64,000 bases of DNA. Origin: Paraphoma chrysanthemicola. Taxonomy: Eukaryota > Ascomycota > Dothideomycetes > Pleosporales > Phaeosphaeriaceae. Below are positions 1-10,707 of the stretch, one piece after another. Numbering within the stretch: the first letter of the stretch is position 1; each line of letters opens with the position of its first letter. The translations under genes and the position numbers were made by a program. The notes beneath the pieces are model-generated. The model did not search any database. It saw only the letters and a program-made list of their open reading frames with translations, and was not told the DNA's origin. The stretch lies in contig JAGMWG010000013.1 in NCBI GenBank assembly GCA_020744225.1, positions 1,302,001-1,366,000 on the forward strand. The letters are read 5' to 3'.

Positions 1-470
1 AGGCCATCTCCTGCGACACCCCTTGATTCCGGTCGCCGGCCAAGAAAAGCAAACCTTGTCTGAGAAACTCATCTAACAATTTGACAATCGCAGCCAGCAC
101 AAAAATTTAGGCATGAACGAGACCGTCCTTATTAGCTGCCCAGGACAAGGGAGTAGCAATTTAAGATATATTCACGACCGCAGTACAGCATGGTCAAGTT
201 CCAAGGTTTGCATGGAGACTGCATTCACACGTTGTTAGCTGTGGTTTCTCCGTATTGTGAAGTCATTATGCTCTCGGAAAACAGGCAATACTTCAGATTC
301 GGGAGCCATCTTGGAATGGCAGCTGCATTGTATCTACTAACAGATTTCAATGTGTCTGTGCAACAACACCGTGTGAGTTCATAGCTTCTAGTGCTCAAAG
401 CAAGAGCCTTTATACCAATCGATAATCGCAATGTACCACAATCTCGAGTTCACAACTTGCAGAACGAAAG
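1..470. other. No supported gene
   Basis: This is the left edge of the window. The only ATG-initiated frame (190-384, 64 codons) has no recognisable domain and overlaps an equally long frame on the other strand, so neither is called. It may hold the promoter and 5' UTR of the SET-domain gene that starts at 471. Confidence 0.5.
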
Positions 471-1393
471 ATGCCACCCGCAAGCATGCCCACACAAGAG
501 CAATCTCTTGCGCGAATCCGATACAATCACGGCAGGCGAAAAGTGCAACCAGTTGTTCTAACCGAGCAAGAAATTACTGACATTCTCACTAGGCTGTACG
601 ATCCCGCTTTGGTCGGTCCTCGATTCTTTTACTACCAAGATGCCCATGGTATGCCGATGGACCGAATCTCAAGACATGTGGGATCTGGCAATTTTTTTTC
701 TACGCTCTTAGACTCAAACACCTTTGAGGTGCATGATTGGTTAGAGTTTCCAAAGCCTAGCGGGTTCATTGGCCAAGTATGGCCGCCCAAGCGCCTCGAG
801 CATGTCGTTGGCTCACTTGATTCCACAGAGCAGTGCGTTTGTCAGGACGGCTTCCGAAAGTGCGACTGTGATCCGGCCATTTTGTCTGCTAGCCTACGCG
901 AGTTTGGATACATAACATGGCATTGCGACCGGTGAACCAACGCGAATTTGGGCTTTTTGCGCGTAAAAACATTTCTAGAGATTGCATCTTGGGTAAGTAT
1001 ACAGGTAAGATAAGACCGCGCCGAGACGATGCGCCCGACGATGAGACGGAGTATCATGTTGGCATCTCGATTGGAGACGTCGCTTCAAATGAGGCAACAG
1101 CTTGGATCGATGGCACTCGCACGGGGTCCGTCACTCGCCACATTAACCACAGCTGTAACCCAAACTGCCGTTTGTATGAAGGGCGCTGCGGTATGCGATG
1201 CCGAATTGTATACGTCTGGACGATCCGCGACATTGCTCATGGTGAGGTGTTGACATTCGACTACGGTAAAGATTGGTTCAAGGATGCTGATGATGCATGT
1301 CTGTGTGGCCAATCAAATTGCAAGAATCCTCCCTGCCCCGAGGAGATGGAAGTTTCCGAGAAGCGACGATGTCACGAACCTGCACGGGGCTGA
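471..1393 (+). CDS. SET-domain protein (putative lysine methyltransferase)
   Basis: The second half is a clear SET domain. It has a GKYTGKI strand, the cofactor and knot motif NHSCNPN, a LTFDYG motif, and a post-SET zinc-binding motif CLCGQSNCKNPPC. Such proteins transfer methyl groups from S-adenosylmethionine to lysine; the substrate cannot be told. The ATG at 471 opens one frame and the SET core lies in another. The best join is an intron at 837-892 (GTTTGT...CTAG, 56 bp) that keeps phase and gives about 288 residues. The donor is weak, and the skipped stretch encodes a Cys-rich run, so a one-base frameshift is the alternative. The N-terminal 120 residues are not recognised. Confidence 0.7.
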
Positions 1394-2984
1394 ACGTCGT
1401 TACGCACGTAAGTGGTGTTCCTTTTTTTCAAGTTTGCGTACATGGCACAGATAGGTCGGCGTAGTATTGTAGACAGGCGGCTGGAAACTTTTGTTTGGCA
1501 TCGCCGAAAATTACATTCCAGTTGCCTACACATACTCGAGGTTTTAAATTTTAAGATATCAGCTAGCGCGAGTAATGTCAATTCTTCGTAGCTCATCGAG
1601 GCCAAAAACTTGTAATTGTGCAGGACTGCTCAAATTTGACGGCTGAGAACAGAATTTGGCGTTGTTGGCAAGTAGAGGGTTCTGACCGATGGCCGAGTAA
1701 GTTTGACGCCAATGTCGCAAAGTTGCTATACGTCGCGCGAAGCAAGAATAAATATTCTGAGCATTCGCCAGCACTTTTGCATGCTTGCCTTTTGCGAGCC
1801 TGATGATGTTGGTAGCAGAGAATTTGGTCCATGATGAGGCAATGAATGACTCGCGCATAATTGCCAACCTTTCTGCTATGCAGCGTTGATTTGTGGGCTG
1901 AGAAGCGAAGTTATAATGAATAGTTTCATGAGGCATCGCAGTCGCCAATGCCAAAGTTGCAAGCAATACGGCCAAGAGACGTTCCGCTTGCCCCTTGACG
2001 GACGGACCGATCTACGTGCCCTTTTGCACGGAGCTAAACGGGCCGTAACGTGCGTCCTACGTTGGACCAGGCGTTTTGTGGCTGCACGTCACCTCGCGCA
2101 ACATTTGTCAATGCGAGCGTTTGCAAACCTTCTGTCTACACTCATCATATGCCTCCACTTAAAGGCCCAAAGCCAGCAGCTGCATGCACATTCGTTAGAG
2201 ATGCTTCCGCGTAAAGCCGACATAGACTCCACCCACCCCCACCGTCTATTCTCCATCCCCACGAGCAGGGATCAGCGACCCTTAATGGCCAAAACAAGCC
2301 ACTCACGTGAGACTTAACCTTGTTTGATATTTGCTCTTGGCCGAACCTCCATCTCAAATTTGGTCAATTTCAACGCGCAGAACCTCATACATCCTGGATA
2401 GAAGCAATCAAAACCTGGCGGGATTGATTCAGCGCTTGAAGAGTCTCGATCGAGACCCTCTGGGCATAAGGCCCGGATCTTGATTAATGTGTGTTCTGCG
2501 GATTTGACTGAGCACCTTGCAAACGTGGTAAATGGCTATCATGAGGGTGGAGCTTCACCCGCGTCGACTTGTTGGAAATCATACGATGTTCGAGTCATGA
2601 TAAGAAGTGCCAAGAGTCTGATTTAGATTGGCTTGCCCACTCTGATTAGTGTGTATACCGCAGCTGGGGTTGCCCATGTGCTATAATTGACAATAGGCGA
2701 CGCGTCAATCGTTTGACGCCCTGTGATTACAGAGTTTAGTGGCTGCAGCAGGAAGCTTCCTATCACACTTGTGCGATTATGTCTAGGTAGACGGGTGCGG
2801 AAGCGGGCCGAAACGACGAACCGGTTTCGCAGCATAGCCATTTCCCTTTTTGAACCATATCCCTGTTCCATGCGTCTAGCAAGTATCGGATAGCGAGTCC
2901 GTAAAGGTGCTCATCAAACATGTATAAGATCACACCGCTGCTCGAGAGAAATATATGAGTGGATAATCTTTGAACACATTTGCC
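1394..2984. other. Gene-free stretch, 1.6 kb
   Basis: No supported gene. Frames of 70-143 codons occur on both strands (for example 1559-1975 minus and 1886-2317 plus), but they overlap each other, lack good ATG starts or show no domain. The right end should contain the promoter of the acyltransferase-like gene. Confidence 0.5.
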
Positions 2985-4358
2985 ATGCAGGATCCAACAT
3001 GGAAAGAGACTCGGCCCGGACGATGGGAACGCCCCCAAAGCTACCTCGAGAAGATCAACATACTCACACGCAACGTGCCTAATGCAATTGGTGGCGACAA
3101 TTGGGCAAAGAATGCCGTTGCAAAACTCGACTTCCACCCGTCCATTGAAGACCCTGCCGCCTACCTCCAAACCGCATGGAAGCAAGTCCGCTACAACCAT
3201 CCCGAAATTGCCGCCTTTCCTTATAACGGCCACTATGTATACCGAGTTGGCGACACGACGTCCATTGCACTATGGGTATCGGCAACCTTTTCCGTGGTTG
3301 AGAATACGTCCGTGGATGAGCTACTAGGACGCATACCAAGAAACGAGCAGATGATGTGCTACTTTCTCCAGTCCTCAAACGAAGTTTTGATATAGTCTCC
3401 TCACTATCGTGTCGACGCCCGCGGTGCCATTTTCTGCCTCAATCATCTCATCGAATCTCTTGCGAACATGGACCCAGACCTCGCCTTTGGTGGATGCGCG
3501 AGGAACTTGTCACCCAGCATAGAAGCTACTCTTGGTGTTCATTCAGAATCGACACCCGAAATCGAGGCCGCTGTCCGGAAAAGAATAGACGCGCTCAAGC
3601 TGCATAAGCCACCGCTGGAGCTCACGCCAAAGATTACATCTCAGAAGCCAGGCTATACGAAACGACACTTTGTCCGGTTATCAAAAACAGACACCACCGC
3701 CCTCCTCACATGTTGTGAATCTAAGTCACTTGCAACAGATGCGGTTTTTCATGCCGCGCTCATCAATTCAGTGGCCAAGCTGGCACCGCCGTCTGAAGAG
3801 CAGAGCTTCATGGCTTCATTCCACTCAAACCTTCGCGTACTGATTCCAGAAGGCGTGGCACCAAAGCAGTCTCCAACAAGTTATACAAGCATTATTACAA
3901 CCGAAGTTGACGTCTCGCCCCAAACAAACTTTGAATCGTACTATGCACAACTGGCTCCAGTATACGCCGCGGGATATGCACCGTACCTGCAATCATCAAG
4001 TCTGTTTCATACACGGCTTGGCGAGATGCACTACAGCACAGTCGATTCAAGTCCGCCAAAGGGCGAGACGGAAGGTCAGCTGCAGCCTCGCTTCGCTTCG
4101 CTAGGTGTCGTGGATGAACAGATAACAAAGGACGTTGAGAATGGCTTGGTGAAAGTGCAGGACTTTTGGCTGGGAGCTGAAACTTTGACAATGAGGATGA
4201 TGGTGCATACGTGGATTTGGGACGGGCAGCTGACGCTAAGCGTAACTTACAATGAGAGCTATTGGGATAGACAAGTAGCAGCGCAACTGCTCGATGGTAT
4301 GCAGGACACTCTAAGGGAGTTGGCGTTGGGTGGTTTAATTTCGGGTTTGGCCATTTGA
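2985..4358 (+). pseudogene. Acyltransferase of the condensation-domain fold (Tri3-like), with one in-frame TAG
   Basis: Both halves lie in one frame, separated only by TAG at 3393-3395. Just after the stop comes SPHYRVDARG, which fits the HxxxD active-site motif of the BAHD/condensation acyltransferase fold, close to fungal O-acetyltransferases such as Tri3 that modify secondary metabolites. Restoring one base (CAG to TAG, a C-to-T change at CpA) would make a continuous frame of about 457 residues. An intron removing the stop would have to begin at 3294, 3297 or 3312 and delete a conserved segment, so a nonsense mutation is the simpler reading. The true ATG is 2985. Family assignment is fair; loss of function is inferred. 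Confidence 0.65.
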
Positions 4359-5480
4359 CCGATACCAAAATGTTAATGATAATCTCACGAGTCTGCGCAC
4401 ACTGCCTGCACTTATGCTATGAGAGCTGGATGCGCTGCCCGTTGCTGCCAGACTATATTGAAAGCGCACTGCAGCTCGCAGCAGAAGTCAATCTTGCGGT
4501 TCTATGGCCGATCTTTCTCCAGATGGTGGTGCACAAGATCAAGGCAAAAGCATCGACAGTCATGCTATGCGTCGCTGGTCTCTGTTATCTTAGCCAGCTG
4601 TGGGTCGGTTCACAAAAGGCAAGAAAATGGCAAAAAGAATATTACGTCCACCTCATTTGCTCGGAAGCCTCACCCGAGGAATTACGCTGTCGAACGGACC
4701 GCCGATTGGGCATTGCAATGCCTTGTCAGCATAGGAAGCGAATAAAGAAATAAGCCACGGCAATTATACGACCCACGCGCTGTTGCGGTGATGGAATGCT
4801 GATGCAAGTGGCTAGAGGTTGTGGACTAGGTTGAAATACTCTCTTCTTGTAGTTTAGTGAACTTGCAGATTGTGTGCTAACATCAATAGGGCTTCCTCAA
4901 TCAACTGTCTGGCGAGCCTCCAGAATATTATGGGAGTGTTTGAGTAGATTACGGAACACGAAGGGAAGGAGATGCCCTATGAAAAGCCAACGCTAACCGA
5001 GTGCGCAAGCTTTCATCAACCTCGCAATTGCAAAACGCAAACATTGCCCACGAATAGTGCTAATGAAAAAAAGAAGATCCTTCGTCTGTCTCCATAGCAC
5101 AACATGGTCGCAAGCCTATTTCAATCTCTACAATTCTCATCAAAAGTCTTCCGTTATCTCAATGCCCCTCGCTCCTCGGAATGACGTATCTCGACCACAC
5201 CCGCATTCCCAGATGACCAAGTTGCACCATTCCTGTCTCACCGTCTTTTCCCCACTACAACGGCGGACCTGCATCATCCCGCCGCACTAATGACCAACCA
5301 AAACAATCTGCTCTAGGTACACGCGCACACGTGCCGTCAGCCTCTGACGATCGCATCGACGATGTTTTGGAAATTTGCGTTTCCTTGGTAGTGCAGAGCG
5401 TGGGGAAAACAAAAAGAGTTGAGTGCCCCTCCATTTGTGACTTTTCCAGCATCCACGGTTAAGAGGTGGGACGAGTGATC
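4359..5480. other. Gene-free stretch, 1.1 kb
   Basis: No supported gene. A 132-codon frame at 4355-4753 begins without ATG and shows no domain. The right part is the promoter region of the transporter gene at 5481. Confidence 0.5.
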
Positions 5481-6857
5481 ATGGCAAACGAACGACAACC
5501 ACTGCTGCGAAATCGCACCGAGCCAGACGCAAGATCAGGCCTTGCGCAAATTCGCGCACACGAAGTCACGGCGAGTGCGCAGGACAACCCTGATTATCCT
5601 GTTGATCATGGTATTGTTGCATGGATGCAGGTATTAGGCGGATTTATCATTTTTGCAAACAGCTGGTATGCACTACTTGTCCACTCTCGTTGTAGGTGAT
5701 TTACTGATTGGCGCAGGGGTTTGCCAAACGCTTTTGGCGTTTTTCAGACATACTATGTCGACACGCTGATGCCTGATCAAGATGCTGCATCAATTGCATG
5801 GATTGGCTCAATACAGCTATTCTTCACCACGATTGGGTGTCTACCGGGTGGTGTACTGCTGGATCGCGGATATTTGAAGAGCATCATCGCAGTTGGGACG
5901 GTGCTTGAAGTGCTAGGGCTGATCCTGACTTCATTCTTTAAGAGCTATTGGGCTATACTCTTCTCGCAAGGAGTATGCATGGGCATTGGTAGCGGTCTAC
6001 TCGCCTTGATCCCCGTCGCGGTGCTTGCAATGTTTTTTGAGAAGAAGCGCATGCTCGCCACAGGACTCGCATCTACCGGCGCAAGCGTGGCAGGCATTGC
6101 GTACACACTTTCGATGCGCTCGCTATTCATCAGCGTCGGTTTCGCATGGGCTGTGCGAATTCTGGCACTCATCATTCTGGCCACGAATGTCATTGCCTTT
6201 GCAGTTATGCGATTGCAACTCCAGTATGGATCCAAGGGCTCAAAATTCGGCTTCCATCACTTCAAGGACCTCCCATATACCGTCTTCGTCGGCGCCTTTA
6301 CGCTTTTCGTGGCCTCGTCGTTCGTGCCATTCTTCTTCATTCAAGAGTACGCACTCCAGCTCGGTATCTCAAAAGACATGGCTTTCAATCTACTCAGCAT
6401 TATGAACGCAGCCAACATTTTTGGTCGATTCGTGCCCAACTTTATTGCCGATCGATATGGCGGAGTCAATACCCTGCTGCCGCTCAGCGTCGCCTGCATT
6501 GTCACTCTTTGCTTGTTGCCACTTGCGCAAAGCTTAAATGGGCTCATTGCCATTAGTATTGCGTACGGCTTCTTGTCTGGTGGCGTCATCATCATTCCCG
6601 GACCAACCATTACCGACCTTTCGCCGAGCACTGCAGACATGGGCGTGCGATTGGGTCTTGCATATCTCGTTGCATCTTTTGGAGGACTTCTTGGCAACCC
6701 TTTGACCGGTCAGATCAAGGGCGACGGGAAGGATGCGGTGAAGAACTTTAATGGCGTGTGGTTTTGTGCCGCAGGGGTCATGAGTGCAGGTCTCGTCGCG
6801 CTGGTGGCGACAAGATGGTTGAAGCTTGGGTCGCCATTCACCGTGGGGCGCGTATAA
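5481..6857 (+). CDS. MFS transporter, monocarboxylate (MCT/MCH) type
   Basis: Two exons: 5481-5665 and 5717-6857. The 51-bp intron (GTATGC...TACTGAT...CAG) splits a TGG codon and restores the sequence FANSWGLPNAFGVFQ, typical of TM1 and the following loop in fungal MCT-like carriers. The 441-residue product starts with a 45-residue hydrophilic tail (MANERQPLLRNR) followed by about 12 hydrophobic segments, for example GVLLDRGYLKSIIAVG and the FGRFVPNFIADRYG loop. Such proteins move monocarboxylates or secondary metabolites across the plasma membrane. Lying beside an acyltransferase and a flavin monooxygenase, it could serve a small metabolic cluster, but the substrate is unknown. Confidence 0.9.
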
Positions 6858-7096
6858 AAAAAACTCAGTCTTCGACATTGTAAAACGACGTTAGTCACAG
6901 CAGGACTCAAGACTACTTTTTGCCAATCTCAAAAACCCAAGAGGTGGAGCGTTTGGTATATTTCCAGCGGAATTAATGGCCAGCAGAGCCCTACAATGCC
7001 GTATCCGAAGACATTGACGAGGCGATGGCGCCCCATTTCAATAATCCAATAGGCCAAGCAAAGCAAGCTCAACATGTTCGAGCAGAAAACAGAGAC

Positions 7097-8617
7097 TCAA
7101 ATCATCTTGCCTTCCTCTTTCGCTTGTTCCATTTTCCATTCCTCGTAGCTAAATCCAACTTCTTCCAAGGTTGTTACGTCGTGTCTCCTCTCTCCCAAGG
7201 CGCCAAAGGCTCTCCTGATGGCTGGAAAATTCTCACGGCACCAAAATTCCCACTCACCCCAGATTGGAGGCATCTTCCCTCTCCCGTTGTTTTCTAGCCC
7301 ATCGCGATTCGTTGCGCTCAGCGCCCAATGGCTCATCTCGTTGATGTAATTGCCGTCCTTGGGAAACGGAAGAAGATGAAAATTCCGGCCGCAGCCCATT
7401 TCAGAAATTACATCTTGCTCCCATCTCTGCATCTCAGAGTGTGGCGGTAGAGATAGACGTCCAGAATAAACCCGAGCAAGAACCGAGGCTTGGGCTTCTG
7501 CAAGAGGAAACGGAATGACTCGCTGATTCAACGCAAGAAATGACAATGTTGGCCGCGGCGCGTAGAACAGGTGCTGATAGGTGTGATTGACATGGCTGCC
7601 ATCCGTGATTAGTGCTGGTTTGACATTCTCGAGAAACGGCAGAGAGTAAAAGTATCCCGTCGCAAACACGATGGCATCAATATCGCCTTCTACGCTGCCA
7701 TCTTCAAACACAATGCCACGATTGTCTGTTGTGAAACGTGTAATGGGTGGAACCTCGCGGCGACGTGCATCACCGGAGCCATGCGATGCCGAAAAGAGCG
7801 AGACAGATTTGCTAGACCATAAAAGGGGCTGCTGGCAGTGCGCAGCAATCTGGTTGCTGATGTCGGCACCAGAGGCAGAGTTGCCCACTACAATGACCTT
7901 TTTGCCTTGAAACTCTTCTGGACGTCGATAGTATTTCGAATGGGAGATGGCACCAGGAAACTTGGCGTTCCAATCTCGTATACCATCAATGTTAGGGACA
8001 TAGGGTACGATAAAGTGACCATTGGCTACTATCAATGCGTCAAACATTTCATCTTTTGCTTCATTGGTCCGTAGATTTTTCGTCCAAACACGCCAGGTAC
8101 TGTCGGCAGCATCGCTGGTAGGTTCTGCTTTGACGACTTGTGTTTCGTACTGCACAATATCTTGTACATCTTTGCCATAGTCTTCAATATATCTGAGCAC
8201 AGTCTCATGAGTCGGGAAAAGCTGGCCATCACTTGGCCAGTCTAAGTCTTTAAATCCCATCAGACCTCTTGGGATATTAGTTTCCAGGCTCTCGTACAAT
8301 GGCGAGAGGAATGAAGGCTCGGCCTTTAGGTCGATGGAGCCATTCGTGGCGGGAGCTCCATTCTGGTTGCCAGGTCTTGTCCATTTTGGATCCTGATTCT
8401 TTCCTCTTGGATCTGTTTGGGGAATGGTAAAAAGGTCTTCGTCTCTCTGCTCGCCCGTGTAGTTCCAGATGCCACCTGCTCTGCTTCTTTGCTCGAATAG
8501 GACAATTTTGTCGAAGGTATTTTCTGCTCTTAGGTACTTGGCTGCGATCACGCCAGAAGGTCCCGCTCCAACCACAGCGACAGATTTTGCGCGCAGAAAA
8601 GTCCGACCTGAACTCAT
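7097..8617 (-). CDS. Flavin-containing monooxygenase (FMO-like)
   Basis: Single-exon frame. The chosen ATG at 8617 begins MSSGRTFLRAKSVAVVGAG, placing the FAD-binding GxGxxG (VGAGPSG) near residue 16 as expected. The NADPH site is VVGNSASGADIS, and the class B fingerprint FxGxxxHxxxY is seen as FPGAISHSKYY between them. DAIVFATGYFYSLPF is the usual ATG-containing hinge. Length is 506 residues, normal for FMO. An in-frame ATG at 8779 would add 54 residues, hydrophobic but with no recognised role, probably 5' UTR. It oxygenates N, S or carbonyl groups of an unknown substrate. It is transcribed divergently from the binding-protein gene at 8980. Confidence 0.88.
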   Translation of the reverse strand: MSSGRTFLRAKSVAVVGAGPSGVIAAKYLRAENTFDKIVLFEQRSRAGGIWNYTGEQRDEDLFTIPQTDPRGKNQDPKWTRPGNQNGAPATNGSIDLKAEPSFLSPLYESLETNIPRGLMGFKDLDWPSDGQLFPTHETVLRYIEDYGKDVQDIVQYETQVVKAEPTSDAADSTWRVWTKNLRTNEAKDEMFDALIVANGHFIVPYVPNIDGIRDWNAKFPGAISHSKYYRRPEEFQGKKVIVVGNSASGADISNQIAAHCQQPLLWSSKSVSLFSASHGSGDARRREVPPITRFTTDNRGIVFEDGSVEGDIDAIVFATGYFYSLPFLENVKPALITDGSHVNHTYQHLFYAPRPTLSFLALNQRVIPFPLAEAQASVLARVYSGRLSLPPHSEMQRWEQDVISEMGCGRNFHLLPFPKDGNYINEMSHWALSATNRDGLENNGRGKMPPIWGEWEFWCRENFPAIRRAFGALGERRHDVTTLEEVGFSYEEWKMEQAKEEGKMI

Positions 8618-8979
8618 GATGCTGAATTTGCTAAATGGATTGAAGAATGCAATATGATTTCTAATAAGACGACAACAATTTCGAGGGTATCCCAAAGACA
8701 AATGCAACAACATAAACGTAGAAATGTGTGAGAAAAGGCAACAGACCCGCCAAAAAGTGAGTCTGTAGGATGCCGTCATCGGGATGGTTCGGAAGCATTT
8801 CGGAATGAGTGGTCAGTGCTCCTTTTCGACGTCAACACCAACCGTAGCTCTGCGAGCTTGCGCTAAAGCCGATACAAATTAACATTGCTTGCGATTCTTG
8901 TACATGACCCTCTGAATGAAGACTCGAGATCCTAGTTTGTAACAATAGTTGCCTTGACTGCGACATTGACACCCGAACA
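8618..8979. promoter_or_regulatory. Bidirectional promoter region, FMO / SsuA-like gene
   Basis: These 362 bp separate the ATG of the monooxygenase (minus strand) from that of the binding-protein-like gene (plus strand). The region must carry both promoters. No specific operator could be recognised. If the FMO starts at 8779 instead, the shared region shrinks to 200 bp. Confidence 0.5.
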
Positions 8980-10054
8980 ATGATTCGCGCATTGCGTGCC
9001 CCGCGACCCACCTCCATCGCACGCCAGCTTCGCCAATTCTCGACCCATACTACGGCAATGGCACCGTTGAGAATTGGCTTCGTGCCTGGTATAACCTCTA
9101 GAATTATACATCACCTGACACATTGACTGACACGCCTCAGAACACTTTTCTACTCCCCTCGAATTCGCAAAGAAGCACTATGGCCTCGACTCGCGGCTCC
9201 TGCCCTATCCCTCTGGAACCGGTCACATGGTCACGGCACTGCAGGCTGGCGAAATTGACATAGGCGTCGGCCTCACAGAAGGTTGGATCGCCGCACTGGG
9301 CAAAGCGCAGGCGGCAAAAGAGGACGCGGGCTTTCGAGTCGTCGGAACATATGTCGAAACGCCATTGTGCTGGGCAATATCGACAGGCTCGAAAAGAGAT
9401 GAGCTAAAGGACGTGTCAGATCTCAAAGGAAAAAAAGTCGGAGTATCGCGCATCGGAAGCGGCAGCTACGTCATGAGTTTTGTCCTGGCTGATGAGAAAG
9501 GATGGCTTGACACATCTTCACCAGATCCGCCGTTTCCCGTCGAGCCTCTAAACACATTCTCGAATCTACGTGACGGCGTCAACAATGGCACAGCAGACTT
9601 CTTCATGTGGGAGCACTTTACGTCTAAGCGCTACTACGATAATGGCGAGATCAAACGCATCGGCGAAATCTACACACCCTGGTCGTCGTGGAAGATTGTC
9701 GCAGTCAACGATCTCATGCACCCGCCAAACTGGAGCTCAACACCCAATGCAAGCAAGCCGCCGCTGAAAGAAGAGCTGGAGGATGTGCTCAAGAAGATCA
9801 ATAAAGGGGTCAAGCACTTTGAGGAAAATCAAGAAGAGGCCGTGCAGTACATCAGCACCAAGCTGGACTATTCCGAGGAAGATGCGCGAGAATGGCTTAA
9901 GACGGTGCGTTTTGCACACGACGTGCGAGGCGTCGACAGCGAAGTGGTTGACAATACGGTTGGTACTCTCCAAAAGGCAGGCGTGCTAAGCGAGCAGGTG
10001 GATCCCTCGGCCATGATTGGGCTTGAAAGAAGCCGCTCTGCGAAATGGGTGTAA
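8980..10054 (+). CDS. Periplasmic-binding-protein-fold protein (Ca3427/THI5/SsuA-like)
   Basis: Exons are 8980-9088 and 9141-10054; the 52-bp intron (GTATAA...TTGACTGAC...CAG) joins in phase to give VPEHFSTPLEFAKKHYG. The product has 340 residues. After a short Arg-rich leader (MIRALRAPRPTSIARQLRQF) the body matches type 2 periplasmic-binding folds: LRIGFVPEH, GEIDIGVGLTEGW, DLKGKKVGVSRIGSGSY, and FFMWEHFTSKRYYDNGEIKR. Fungal homologues of the Candida Ca3427 type have this layout; their ligand is unknown. The basic, acid-poor leader ending in FSTHTTAM looks like a mitochondrial presequence. A start at the in-frame ATG of MAPLRIGF would instead give a cytosolic protein. Confidence 0.8.
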
Positions 10055-10707
10055 ATATGTATACTTTGAGCTGGGTTTGTTGGGACGTGCAACGGGTGTG
10101 TTGATTTCCCCCTTTTTTCGGGCGGCGTTCTGGTGACCATTGCCACTCTTATGTGTGGAGACATATTACTCGAGCCCGGAGTAGTGCTCATTGATTAGGC
10201 GGACACCACAATCATAATTGGGGTTGTCGTCGATGTGTAAAATCGAGTTGCATTACTGATGGGCGCTCAATGGGCATTGATAATGACTGATGCATAGAAC
10301 CATTTCAGCTACCGGATGGAGCGGCGGGGAGCCGATATCTATACGCCGCGGGTATTGGGCTGGGAAAGGTGGGATTGGGAGTTCGCCGAGACGAAAGGGC
10401 AATGACGAGGAGATTTGGGTGGTTCTGGCTGTTCAGAAAATTCAACAGGCGGGGAGGGTTGTGAAGCATTGGAGGAGGGTGGATAGTTGAACAACGGTAA
10501 TAGGAGGAAGAAGGAGAAGACAAAAACCTAATGTGCAACGAGGCTCAAATGTTCAAAAACTGTGCACAAATCGTCAACTCTATTCATAATCAACGCCGTC
10601 TCATATATACTAAATTCTTCAAGAGTGAAGATGTCTGCGAACCGTGGATATCATGTACATGCATCAAATCTTCAAATCGCTCAATCCCAACATTCATACA
10701 CAACTGC
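10055..10707. other. Gene-free stretch between convergent genes
   Basis: This 650-bp spacer lies between the 3' ends of two convergent genes and should hold both transcription terminators. No coding feature is supported; short frames on both strands overlap each other. Confidence 0.55.

Noticed and set aside
1559..1975. 138-codon minus frame beginning with a hydrophobic, signal-like segment
   Set aside because: The hydrophobic part is reached only from a TTG; the first ATG follows it. No homologous motif and no splice structure were found.
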